Source: Caulobacteraceae bacterium (lineage in GTDB: Bacteria > Pseudomonadota > Alphaproteobacteria > Caulobacterales > Aquidulcibacteraceae). From it: a stretch of DNA of 33,091 nt. Made by a program: the position numbers and the translations under genes. The notes under the pieces were generated by a model. That model had not been told where the DNA came from. It searched no databases and saw nothing but the letters and a program-made list of their open reading frames with translations. Positions 26,799-33,091 of the stretch are shown here, one piece after another (the stretch's first letter is position 1; each line of letters starts with the position of its first letter). The DNA lies in contig WRPF01000054.1 in NCBI GenBank assembly GCA_009773335.1, positions 1 to 33,091 on the forward strand, written 5' to 3'.

Positions 26799-27584
26799 AT
26801 GACGACACCTCACTCCATCGCCGCGCATCTGCCGCTGCTGCGCCGCTATGCCCGCGCATTGACCGGCTCCCAGACGAGCGGCGACGCCTACGTGGCCGCC
26901 ACACTGCGGGCGCTGATCGCCAGCGACGAAGCGCTCGACCCCGACCTTCCCGAGCGTGTGGCGCTCTATCACGTCTTCTACACAATATGGACGAACGGAC
27001 ATGTGGAGCCGGGGCCAAGCGACGAGACCGGCGCTGCGGCCAAGGCCCAGGAACGTCTGGCGGCGCTCACGCCGCGCGGGCGCCAGGCTCTGCTGCTGAC
27101 AACCGTTGAGGGTTTCAGCACGGCGGAAGCGGCAAGAATTTTCGGCGCCGATGTTGCCGCGATCGAGGCGCTTGTCACCGAAGCGCGGGCGGAAATCGCG
27201 CGACAGACACACGCCCGCGTGCTGATCATCGAGGACGAAGTGCTGATCGCCATGGATCTGCGCGATATCGTCTCCCAGCTCGGGCATACCGTCGTCGCCA
27301 CAGCAGATACCGCCGCACGGGCGGTCGCGGCGGCTGGAGTTCACGGACCGGACCTCATCCTTGCCGACATCCATCTCGCCGACGGGTCTTCCGGGATCGA
27401 AGCGGTGAGCGAAATCCTGTCGCGCGTCTCCGTGCCCGTGATTTTCATCACAGCGTTCCCCGACCGCCTGCTGACCGGCGAGCGCCCGGAGCCCACATTC
27501 CTCATCGCCAAGCCCTATGCGGAGGATACCGTGCGCGCGGCGGTCAGCCAGGCGCTCTTCTTCAGTTCAACCGCCGCGATGTAG
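26799..27584 (+). CDS. phyR: Stress response regulator PhyR
   Basis: This 261-residue protein has an N-terminal sigma-like domain (about 5–130: LLRRYARALTGSQTSGDAYV, then LTPRGRQALLLTTVEGFSTAEAA) joined to a C-terminal receiver (about 140–257) with the acidic pair in IIEDEVLIAMD, phospho-acceptor Asp190 in LADIHLADG and Lys in IAKPY. This inverted order is diagnostic of PhyR. When phosphorylated it binds NepR and frees EcfG. ATG 26799 follows CGGAG. It is transcribed divergently from nepR. Confidence 0.96.
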   Translation: MTTPHSIAAHLPLLRRYARALTGSQTSGDAYVAATLRALIASDEALDPDLPERVALYHVFYTIWTNGHVEPGPSDETGAAAKAQERLAALTPRGRQALLLTTVEGFSTAEAARIFGADVAAIEALVTEARAEIARQTHARVLIIEDEVLIAMDLRDIVSQLGHTVVATADTAARAVAAAGVHGPDLILADIHLADGSSGIEAVSEILSRVSVPVIFITAFPDRLLTGERPEPTFLIAKPYAEDTVRAAVSQALFFSSTAAM

Positions 27585-27651
27585 ACCACGTCAGGCGCTG
27601 AAACGGCCCTCCGCAACATCAAAGTGTTTCTTCGCAGGGATTTCCGCCGGC

Positions 27652-28695
27652 TCAAGCCGCCGCGAGCACGCCACCAAACTCCGCGTGCGTGATGGCGACG
27701 GACGTGCCGTTTGCGTTGGCGACGGTCTCGATGCGCGCCTGCATCTGCTCGGCGAGCGCGGCGACGATGCTGGTGCCAAGGCCGACTTTCACGGGTGTCG
27801 CGCTGCCGTTGGGCTTGCCGATCCCGTTGTCGGAGACCGTCAGGCGCCAGTCCGGTCCGATCGTCTCGTAGACCACCGCAACGAAGCTTCCCTTGTGGTC
27901 GACGGGAAACGCATGCTTCAGCGCATTGATCATCAGTTCCGTGACGATCAGCCCGATGCTGACGGCGTCGGTGGAACTCATCCGTCCCTCGCTCGCACGC
28001 ACGTCCACCCGGATCGCCTGCCCTTCGCCGATCATCGAGTCACCGAGGCTCGTACACAGCTGTGTAAGGTAGGAACGCAGCTCGATCGTCGCGACGCCAA
28101 GCGTCGCCTGGAGATGCTGCTGGACCGCCGCAACCGCAAGTACGCGCTTGTGGGCGTCGCGCAGATGCTCGCGCGTTTCCTCCGACGTGACGCTGCGGGC
28201 CTTCAGCAACAGGATGCTGGCGATGATCTGCAGGCTGTTGGCCACCCGATGCTGCATCTCCTGCAACAGCAGGTCTTTTTCCACGAGCAGCTGGTCCCTG
28301 TGCCGCTCCACCGCGCGGCGCTCGGTGATGTCTTCGATGGCCAGCAGGATCGAGGTATGGCGCCCCTCCGCGTAGAACACCTTGCGCGCGTTCAGGATCA
28401 TGTCGCGCCGACTGAGGTCCGGCCAGTTCAGTTCGACGTTGAACGCCTCCATCGGAGCCTGCCCGCCCGTGATCCCCGTCAACAGCGTGCGCAGCGCGGG
28501 AATGTCCCACTGGCCATCGCCGAGCGTGAAGAGCGAATGGCCCGTCGTGTCAAGGTGATCGCCGCCAAAGTGCGTGTAGTAGGAGCGGCTGGCGGCGATC
28601 ACGCACTAGTCTGCGTCCAGCACCAGAAGCGGTTCCCGGATCGTATCGACGATCGCCTGCGCCAGATCATGGTCGAACTCGACGCTTCTGGTCAT
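27652..28695 (-). pseudogene. PAS–HisKA_2 sensor histidine kinase interrupted by an amber codon
   Basis: The natural start is ATG 28695 (MTRSVEFDHDL), leading into a PAS domain (AIVDTIREPLLVLDAD). Codon 30 is TAG (28608–28606), after which the frame continues CVIAASRSYYTHFGG through the rest of PAS and the HisKA_2 motif EMQHRVANSLQIIASILLLKA with phospho-acceptor His149. The ATPase domain follows with N-box ELMINALKHAF and DNGIGKP. Apart from the stop the gene looks intact. A GTG two codons after the stop could restart a protein of 316 residues lacking the first PAS strand. It resembles cytosolic kinases feeding PhyR and lies tail to tail with phyR. Sequencing error, recent inactivation and reinitiation are all possible. 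Confidence 0.8.
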
Positions 28696-28794
28696 CCCGC
28701 CTGCCGACACCTCACATAATTTCGGATTGGTCGGCACCTTGCGCTCTATCCGATGCAATAGCGAATCATCACGCATCGACGGGTCCGCGGCAAT

Positions 28795-29037
28795 TCAAAC
28801 AGCAGGCGGTGGGTCGAGGAGGCCCTGCGCCAACGCAACCTCGCGCAAACGCGACGGCTCTCCGCCCGCCATCCCCTCGTTGGCTGCCTCCGCGAGCCCT
28901 TCGGCGTCGCGCCGCCAGGCGTCGAGCACCCGGCGCTTCTCGTCCGTGGACAGGGCGTTGTCGTGAACGACCTGAAGCGGCGTTTCGTAGGCCGTCTCCG
29001 GACTACGCAACTTTTCATCGAAGTTCGGCATTTTCAT
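28795..29037 (-). CDS. Small conserved-looking protein of unknown function
   Basis: This 80-residue protein starts at ATG 29037 (MKMPNFDEKLRSPETAYETP) and contains VVHDNALSTDEKRRVLDAWRRDA then LAEAANEGMAGGEPSRL. It looks like a soluble, helical, acidic protein; a D..L….EKR..L..W..DA pattern recurs in short alphaproteobacterial proteins of unknown function, often near stress genes. It overlaps the upstream gene by 23 bases, so the two are coupled. Confidence 0.65.
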   Translation of the reverse strand: MKMPNFDEKLRSPETAYETPLQVVHDNALSTDEKRRVLDAWRRDAEGLAEAANEGMAGGEPSRLREVALAQGLLDPPPAV

Positions 29038-29239
29038 CGGCGTCCACCGCAACGAGATTGAAAGTCCGGGACCCGGAGAACGCATCCGGTCTGTCGTCAT
29101 GTTTCAGCACTGGTATCGAGGAGCCCGTCGCCTCAAGGATCGTCGACACGGCCAGACCGCAGGCACGGTGCTCCGTGATCGCGTCAGCGGCCTCATTGTC
29201 CACGCTTGGCCCGTGAATAATTCTGCTCAGCCAGTTCAT
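29015..29239 (-). CDS. Small hypothetical protein in the stress island
   Basis: This 74-residue protein starts at ATG 29239 with an AGGGAGAT ribosome-binding site. It reads MNWLSRIIHGPSVDNEAAD and ends NLVAVDADENAELR. No domain is recognised. Upstream on the minus strand GGAAC (29293–29289) is followed 17 bases later by GCTT rather than CGTT, a weak candidate stress promoter. Coupling to the next gene supports that it is real. Confidence 0.55.
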   Translation of the reverse strand: MNWLSRIIHGPSVDNEAADAITEHRACGLAVSTILEATGSSIPVLKHDDRPDAFSGSRTFNLVAVDADENAELR

Positions 29240-29340
29240 ATGCGATCTCCCTGTTGCGCGGAACAGGAAGCCAGTGACCCGGTCGAAAGTTCCCCGTCGA
29301 CGCCGAACCCGTGAACCAGGCGGCGACTTCGGGACGTTTT

Positions 29341-29365
29341 GGAACCGAGCGCCATCGCCGGCGTT
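29341..29365 (+). promoter_or_regulatory. EcfG-type promoter of the DUF1328 gene
   Basis: GGAAC at 29341–29345, 16 bases, CGTT at 29362–29365; the gene starts 54 bases later. Confidence 0.82.
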
Positions 29366-29419
29366 GGTTCCACAACGGTCCCGCAGACACGGTTCTGCAG
29401 GATCATCGGGAGACCTGAA

Positions 29420-29596
29420 ATGCTGCGCTACACACTCGTCTTCCTGGTGATCGCCATCATCGCTGGCGTTCTCGGTTTCGGCGGCATCGCCGCTGCGTCG
29501 GCCGGCATCGCCAGGGTCATCTTCATGGTGTTCATCGTGCTGTTCGCGGCGAGCGTGCTGTTGAGTGTCGTCCGGAAAAGCCCGCCGGCAGTCTGA
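29420..29596 (+). CDS. DUF1328 (YtjA-like) small membrane protein
   Basis: This 58-residue protein is almost entirely two membrane segments: [20 protein letters not shown], then a [11 protein letters not shown] turn and [19 protein letters not shown]. This is the DUF1328 pattern. It is a small inner-membrane protein of unknown function, commonly stress-induced in Alphaproteobacteria. Behind an EcfG promoter. ATG 29420 follows GGGAGA. Confidence 0.88.
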   Translation: MLRYTLVFLVIAIIAGVLGFGGIAAASAGIARVIFMVFIVLFAASVLLSVVRKSPPAV

Positions 29597-29619
29597 TTTC
29601 GCATTGTCGTAGCATCCCC

Positions 29620-29644
29620 GGAACCTCCCACGTGGTCGGGCGTT
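29620..29644 (+). promoter_or_regulatory. EcfG-type promoter of the glycine-zipper gene
   Basis: GGAAC at 29620–29624, 16 bases, CGTT at 29641–29644; the gene starts 40 bases later. The site is nearly symmetric: on the minus strand GGAAC (29646–29642), 16 bases, GGTT (29625–29622). Confidence 0.82.
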
Positions 29645-29684
29645 CCGTCCTTGGAAGGGGCGCCTGTCCTCCCCGGAGATCCAG

Positions 29685-30005
29685 ATGAAAACATACATCG
29701 CAATATTCGCGCTCGCGGCGTTGACCGTCGCCTGCGGCACAAATCCCGGGACGCGCGCAGCGACCGGCGCCGTCATCGGCGGGGTTGCAGGCGCCGCCAT
29801 CGGCAACAATGTCGGCGATGGCGATGCCGGCCGCGGCGCGGCCATCGGCGCCATCGGCGGCGCTGTCGTCGGCGCGGCGACAACGCCCTCGACGCAGGCG
29901 CCGAACAATCGCCGCGAACGCTACGACGAACGCAGCCGGCGTTATTACTTCTACGATCCAGGCACTGGACGGTACTTTTACGAAAACGGCCAGCCCTACC
30001 CGTAG
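29685..30005 (+). CDS. Glycine-zipper lipoprotein
   Basis: This 106-residue protein has a lipoprotein signal (LAALTVAC, Cys about 17) and a glycine-zipper segment (about 27–65) with repeated GAVIGGVAGAAIG and GAAIGAIGGAVVG. The tail is tyrosine-rich (RRYYFYDPGTGRYFYENG). It is likely an outer-membrane lipoprotein of the 17-kDa/YMGG type, stabilising the envelope under stress. ATG 29685 follows GGAGA and an EcfG promoter. Confidence 0.85.
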   Translation: MKTYIAIFALAALTVACGTNPGTRAATGAVIGGVAGAAIGNNVGDGDAGRGAAIGAIGGAVVGAATTPSTQAPNNRRERYDERSRRYYFYDPGTGRYFYENGQPYP

Positions 30006-30369
30006 CCGTCCCTGACGCCCCCGGAAACCCGCCTTCAGGGGCCTCGACAATCGTCGGGGCCCTTGTCTTTCAGGCGGGCCTGCGCGGCACGCTTGGTCTT
30101 ATGGGCCGGGCGACCCGCGCGCGCGAGGACACCCGGGCCCGCGTCAAGATATTTCATCAAAGCCGGGCGGCGTACACGCCCATTGGACACCGTACACGGT
30201 GTCCTTTATCTTGCCCTACACCGTGCTTTTGCTCTCAAGGCGAATTTTGTTTGGGATTTCTGTTTATAGGCGAGCGATCAGGACCAAATGCGAAGACGCA
30301 GCGCTCTATTCCGCTGCACTGGCTCGGCCGACATAATATTCGCGGCCCCCGCCTCACCGAAATAAGCGC
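30006..30369. other. Boundary between stress island and toxin locus
   Basis: These 364 bases contain no gene. They hold a weakly paired GC-rich segment near 30035–30065 (possible terminator of the glycine-zipper gene), hairpin repeat X (30185–30253) and a perfect 14-bp palindrome AATAAGCGCTTATT at 30361–30374 that overlaps the stop codon of the ankyrin gene. A+T content rises from here rightward. Confidence 0.5.
30185..30253 (-). repeat. Hairpin repeat X
   Basis: A perfect 9-bp stem (GGACACCGT-AC-ACGGTGTCC, 30185–30204) is followed by CTTTATCTTGCCCTACAC and a GGCGAA block. The whole stretch is clearly related to repeat Y at 31909–31977. Both lie just downstream of a putative immunity gene on the minus strand. 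Confidence 0.65.
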
Positions 30370-30975
30370 TTATTCCCCGGCCAGATCGTCGAGCGTCGGC
30401 AGGATGCGCACCGGTTGCGGTTTGCCTTGACGGTCCGCCACCGCTTGCGCCTGCGTCAGGATTTCCGCCGTCTTCGCCGGATCGCCGCCGGCCAGATGCG
30501 CGGCGATGACCGCAGCCACCTCCGGCGCACCATGCAGCAGCGCGAAATTCGCGACGTTCTTGCCGTTGGCGTATTCGATGGTCGCGTCCAGACCATGATC
30601 CAGGAGCAGCCGCGCGACCGCCGGCGATTTGCTGCGGATGGTCGCGAACATCGGATTGGAGGATTCGTTTGGACCGCGAAGATCCGCCCGCGCGCCATGT
30701 TCGAGCAGGTAGGCCACCACGGCGGGATCGCCGCTGTCGGCCGCACAGCAGATCGGAAAGTTATCATGATGGTTGAGCCGATTGACGTCCAGCCCTTGCT
30801 CCACCAGATGGCGGACGATCTCCAACCGCCCTTCGCTCGCCGCCAGATCGAGCCAGCTGCCAAACGGCGTTTCATAGTGCAGCGTTTCAGGGTGTTCGGC
30901 GAGCAGGGTTGTTACCGCGCCCAAATCTCCGTCCATGATGGCGTCACCAAGCGCCGGAAAGAACGTTATCTCCAT
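30370..30975 (-). CDS. Ankyrin-repeat protein, putative immunity protein
   Basis: This 201-residue protein has about four ankyrin repeats: PALGDAIMDGDLGAVTTLL, then SWLDLAASEGRLEIVRHLVEQG, CCAADSGDPAVVAYLLEHGA and SPAVARLLLDHGLDA. There is no signal peptide. ATG 30975 was chosen because GAGGAG lies ten bases upstream. It follows the displaced toxin tip by 25 bases in the same direction. Ankyrin proteins are a known class of immunity proteins in polymorphic toxin loci, so this role is likely but inferred from position. Confidence 0.8.
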   Translation of the reverse strand: MEITFFPALGDAIMDGDLGAVTTLLAEHPETLHYETPFGSWLDLAASEGRLEIVRHLVEQGLDVNRLNHHDNFPICCAADSGDPAVVAYLLEHGARADLRGPNESSNPMFATIRSKSPAVARLLLDHGLDATIEYANGKNVANFALLHGAPEVAAVIAAHLAGGDPAKTAEILTQAQAVADRQGKPQPVRILPTLDDLAGE

Positions 30976-31000
30976 CGCTATTTCGCTCCTCAAATTCTAG

Positions 31001-31579
31001 CTACTGCCCCGCATACAGGCTGCGCCCCTGCGCCTCGCCCCCGTGCTTGCTCAAGACTGTGACAACTTGGCGGTAGGTTGGATTTGGCCCCAACGCCCGC
31101 AAGTCTGTCACCACCGCCCGCAGGGGCGCCGTCGTGTGCATGCCCGTGAAGGGATTGGAAGCCCAGGTGAGATTTTCGACGCCGCCTATGGGATCAATGT
31201 CGACGCTCTGCAGGATGTCAAATGGGGACGGTCGCTTTTTGCAGCGATACCGGTGAGGTGATACTGTGGCCAATCGAAAGAAGCTGGTGTCGGCAACGAA
31301 AATGGTGACCGTCCCCGCGCGCCCATACCGGAACCCCGCCGTCGGCCGCGCGTTCAGATCCCGCGCCAGCGCCTGCGCGTAGTCGGCCCGCGACGGCCCG
31401 TCATTGCCCACATCGCCGATGCGGTGGCCGTTGAAATAATAATAGAGCTGGCGCGGCCCGAGCGTCTCCCGCGGCGTGCCCGGCCGCAGCGCCTCCTCGC
31501 GCACCATCACCTGACCGTAGGCGTCGTTGGTGTAGGTCAGCGTGCGCGGCTGCGCGTCCTGCGTCTCTGCCTTCAGCAG
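31001..31579 (-). pseudogene. Displaced Rhs/YD-repeat core fragment with toxin tip
   Basis: The frame opens right after a TAG (31582–31580) without a good start and reads TLTYTNDAYGQVMVREEAL, then QLYYYFNGHRIGDVGNDG and SRADYAQALARDL. This is the characteristic junction of YD-repeat carriers ahead of their C-terminal LysM/toxin region. At the point where the carrier should continue (RYGR…) it enters the 93-bp element, then a tip ending GPNPTYRQVVTVLSKHGG and LYAGQ. The tip belongs to no family I know. The earliest usable start is GTG 31510. It is an orphan cassette that can be spliced onto a full carrier by recombination. Confidence 0.7.
31224..31316 (-). mobile_element. 93-bp element with terminal inverted repeats, copy A
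   Basis: The ends are a perfect 10-bp inverted repeat (GGGGACGGTC / GACCGTCCCC), with looser pairing for about eight more bases. At 93 bp it is exactly 31 codons and is open in the frame of the host gene, adding GTVTIFVADTSFFRLATVSP and HRYRCKKRPSP. Identical to copy B at 32999–33091, with six further identical bases (TCAAAT) on the left. Confidence 0.8.
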
Positions 31580-31600
31580 CTATGTGGAAATCTTTTTTAC

Positions 31601-31660
31601 AGGCGATAGCGTGCGATGACAGGCGTTGGCGTGCCTCAGCAGGCGATGACAGGCGTCAGC
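31601..31660. repeat. Six imperfect 10-bp tandem units
   Basis: Six consecutive decamers, among them AGGCGATAGC, AGGCGTTGGC, AGGCGATGAC and AGGCGTCAGC, keep exact 10-base phase, about one helical turn. The array starts 20 bases beyond the broken start of the displaced toxin fragment. Confidence 0.6.
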
Positions 31661-31661
31661 G

Positions 31662-31808
31662 TCACTTCATGGCCACTGCACGGGCGGTGAAGGTCTCCGC
31701 GTCGATTTTGAATGGGCGATCGTTGTCATTGCCTGCGTCTCCGGTGTGATGGGACGTCCAGTATAAACCGAGATCAGACCCAGCCGGATTGATTTCACCG
31801 CCGTTCAT
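31662..31808 (-). CDS. Short open frame of unknown significance
   Basis: A possible 48-residue protein from ATG 31808: MNGGEINPAGSDLGLYWTSH, then GDAGNDNDRPFKIDAETF. It has no ribosome-binding site and no recognised family. Its amino-acid make-up looks protein-like, so it may be the remnant of a toxin tip or immunity gene. The surrounding 31580–31996 stretch otherwise holds only repeats. Confidence 0.3.
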   Translation of the reverse strand: MNGGEINPAGSDLGLYWTSHHTGDAGNDNDRPFKIDAETFTARAVAMK

Positions 31809-31908
31809 GGCGCGCATGGGCGCGCGGCGCGCGACGTGGGGGAAAGCAGGCGCGGCTTTCCCCCTATTCCGCGCGGCGGTGACTCGTGGCGGGGATAACA
31901 AGCACTTA

Positions 31909-31977
31909 GGGTGCCGCGCACGGTGCCCTTTATCTTGCACTACACAGTGTCTTCTTTTTTCGGGGCGAACTTCTTCA
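31909..31977 (-). repeat. Hairpin repeat Y
   Basis: Related to repeat X: a GGTGCCG…CGGTGCC stem with wobble pairs, then CTTTATCTTGCACTACAC and a GGGCGAA block. It begins 20 bases downstream of the stop of the putative immunity gene on the minus strand. Confidence 0.65.
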
Positions 31978-31996
31978 ATTGGAGTTCATCGAAGGC

Positions 31997-32581
31997 CTAG
32001 CGATCCTGCTCAGTCTTCATCCACTGATCGTAGCCGAGTTCTTCGGTCATCCCGTCTGCCCGTACGGTCTCGACTTTCGTCTGCGCCGGATCAAACGCGG
32101 ACCAGGTATAGCCCTCTTCGTTGATCAGCCGCGCAGCGCCCGGACCCATGAAGTCGAATTGATTGATCGGCTCCCAATGCGCTTTCAGCCAAGCCTTGAT
32201 CTGCGTGAAGGCCTTGCCGATCTCGGCGTACTCAGGCCCCTTCTTCAGCATGTAGGCATGGTATCGGAGGTGGGCAGCGATCAAAACCTTTCCATTGAGC
32301 TTTGGAGGCTCCCATTCGATCAGCGGTTGAGCAGCAGGCGAATAGTGGGGATAGGGGAGCGTGTCCGACGCCACTACCTGTTCAATCGGTCGCAGTGAAA
32401 GCAACCTAAGATGATCGGCATTGATGGCACTTGGCGAAAGACTGACCTGACCACCCGGCCTTTCCGGTAGCACGCAAAGCCCAATGCGCCACAGTTCGGA
32501 TCGAAAGTTCTCTTCGTCCTCAATGTTCGCTACGTAGTAGATATCTTCGTACATGCGCTTAACCCTATCAGCGGCACCCAT
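31997..32581 (-). CDS. Putative immunity protein for the PD-(D/E)xK toxin
   Basis: This 194-residue protein reads MGAADRVKRMYEDIYYVANI at the start and contains HLRYHAYMLKKGPEYAEIG and WLKAHWEPINQFDFMGPGA. There is no signal peptide, membrane segment or recognised domain. Its ATG shares a base with the toxin stop (TAATG), the tight coupling expected of an immunity gene. The role is inferred from position. The base composition is visibly more A+T-rich than in the first 30 kb, suggesting recent acquisition. Confidence 0.7.
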   Translation of the reverse strand: MGAADRVKRMYEDIYYVANIEDEENFRSELWRIGLCVLPERPGGQVSLSPSAINADHLRLLSLRPIEQVVASDTLPYPHYSPAAQPLIEWEPPKLNGKVLIAAHLRYHAYMLKKGPEYAEIGKAFTQIKAWLKAHWEPINQFDFMGPGAARLINEEGYTWSAFDPAQTKVETVRADGMTEELGYDQWMKTEQDR

Positions 32582-33091
32582 TAATGCCCAGCTCTAACTA
32601 CCGGCACAATCTCGACGGGAATTCCGGTGCTCTGCTGAAGTCTTTGCTGCCGTGAAAGCACGAGCCGATCCGTCGGCTTCGTCTCAAATTCGAAGATTCG
32701 TCGCTCACTGCCTCGAGTTGCCAAAATATCTGCCCAACGGTACTTGCCTTTGTACGATCCTGGGAAACGGGCTTCAAACGCTACTCGATAGCCTGCACGC
32801 TCTAACTCCATCGCCTTGGTTATCGTAGCCACCCGCGTTTCCAATACACCCCATTTTTTGAAGGCCATCCCTGAATCAGCTACGAACAAATCCCCGAAAC
32901 GGATAGTAGTGCTAGGCGAAGCTCCTTGCATGACGGCCGGATCGAACCCGGCGGCAAGCATCCTCTCCCTAAGGGCAGCATCTGTAACGCCCTCAAATGG
33001 GGACGGTCGCTTTTTGCAGCGATACCGGTGAGGTGATACTGTGGCCAATCGAAAGAAGCTGGTGTCGGCAACGAAAATGGTGACCGTCCCC
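32581..33091 (-). CDS. PD-(D/E)xK-type nuclease toxin tip of a polymorphic toxin (5' part outside window)
   Basis: The frame is open to the window edge. It begins inside copy B of the 93-bp element and continues EGVTDAALRERMLAAGFD. The C-terminal part has KAMELERAGYRVAFEARFPG, then KYRWADILATRG and RRIFEFETKPTDRLVLSRQQ, ending GIPVEIVPVV. Glu in the first helix, Asp in WADIL and ExK in FETK match the restriction endonuclease-fold active site. Such domains are frequent tips of Rhs-type toxins that cut target-cell DNA. The carrier is not visible, but the Rhs-type core before copy A suggests the same here. An internal TTG at 33048 is an unlikely true start. Confidence 0.7.
   Translation of the reverse strand, partial: GTVTIFVADTSFFRLATVSPHRYRCKKRPSPFEGVTDAALRERMLAAGFDPAVMQGASPSTTIRFGDLFVADSGMAFKKWGVLETRVATITKAMELERAGYRVAFEARFPGSYKGKYRWADILATRGSERRIFEFETKPTDRLVLSRQQRLQQSTGIPVEIVPVVRAGH
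32999..33091 (-). mobile_element. 93-bp element with terminal inverted repeats, copy B
   Basis: Identical over its whole length to copy A (31224–31316), in the same orientation and the same reading-frame phase of the host gene. The window ends exactly at its outer end, so the flank on that side cannot be compared. Confidence 0.8.

Noticed and set aside
29255-29293. EcfG promoter for the small gene at 29239
   Set aside because: GGAAC is present but the -10 position reads GCTT instead of CGTT; too weak to list as a promoter.

Overview
The window is a GC-rich stretch of an alphaproteobacterial chromosome. The clearest lineage evidence is the complete PhyR–NepR–EcfG general stress response core, which is specific to Alphaproteobacteria. 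The zinc-ligand-free L31 protein and the pairing of DUF2167 and M61/amidohydrolase exoproteins fit a Caulobacterales/Hyphomonadales-type organism, but that finer placement is inference.

Layout. 1–7.9 kb: housekeeping and accessory genes (retropepsin-like lipoprotein, DUF2167 membrane protein, GFA/CENP-V and VOC proteins, a membrane-anchored protein with a degenerate Mrr-like domain, a ClpP-type protease, a VapBC toxin–antitoxin pair, a sigma-54 response regulator and an AarF/UbiB-type kinase). 8.0–9.5 kb: a small GIY-YIG nuclease gene bracketed by two related long palindromic repeats in opposite orientation, then a long gene-free leader and rpmE with its terminator. 9.6–17.2 kb: a co-directional block of envelope enzymes (cyclophilin-type lipoprotein, nitronate monooxygenase-like flavoprotein, M61 peptidase with PDZ domain, two overlapping amidohydrolases of which the second has lost the HxH metal site, PepSY membrane protein). 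17.2–19.9 kb: a decayed LysR tail, then divergent GT47/exostosin-like glycosyltransferase and UDP-glucuronate decarboxylase genes.

20.1–30.0 kb is a stress island. It holds nepR-ecfG-histidine kinase transcribed divergently from phyR, a second PhyR-type sensor kinase broken by an in-frame amber codon, and putative effectors: CsbD, DUF1328, a glycine-zipper lipoprotein, an OmpA-like periplasmic protein, and a large GT4/toroid glycosyltransferase with a GH130 phosphorylase. I located six EcfG-type promoters (GGAAC, 16–17 bases, CGTT or GGTT). They precede nepR, phyR, csbD, the DUF1328 gene, the glycine-zipper gene and the OmpA-like gene, so regulator and regulon sit together and the circuit is autoregulated.

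30.2–33.1 kb is a visibly more A+T-rich polymorphic toxin locus read on the minus strand. From the right edge it has a PD-(D/E)xK-type toxin tip whose carrier lies outside the window, its TAATG-coupled putative immunity gene, then a displaced Rhs/YD-repeat core fragment with a different tip and an ankyrin-repeat putative immunity gene. Both tips begin with the same 93-bp element, which has terminal inverted repeats, is a multiple of three long and is open in the coding frame. Two related hairpin repeats lie just downstream of the two immunity genes. This locus and the GIY-YIG/palindrome unit are the best candidates for something not yet described.
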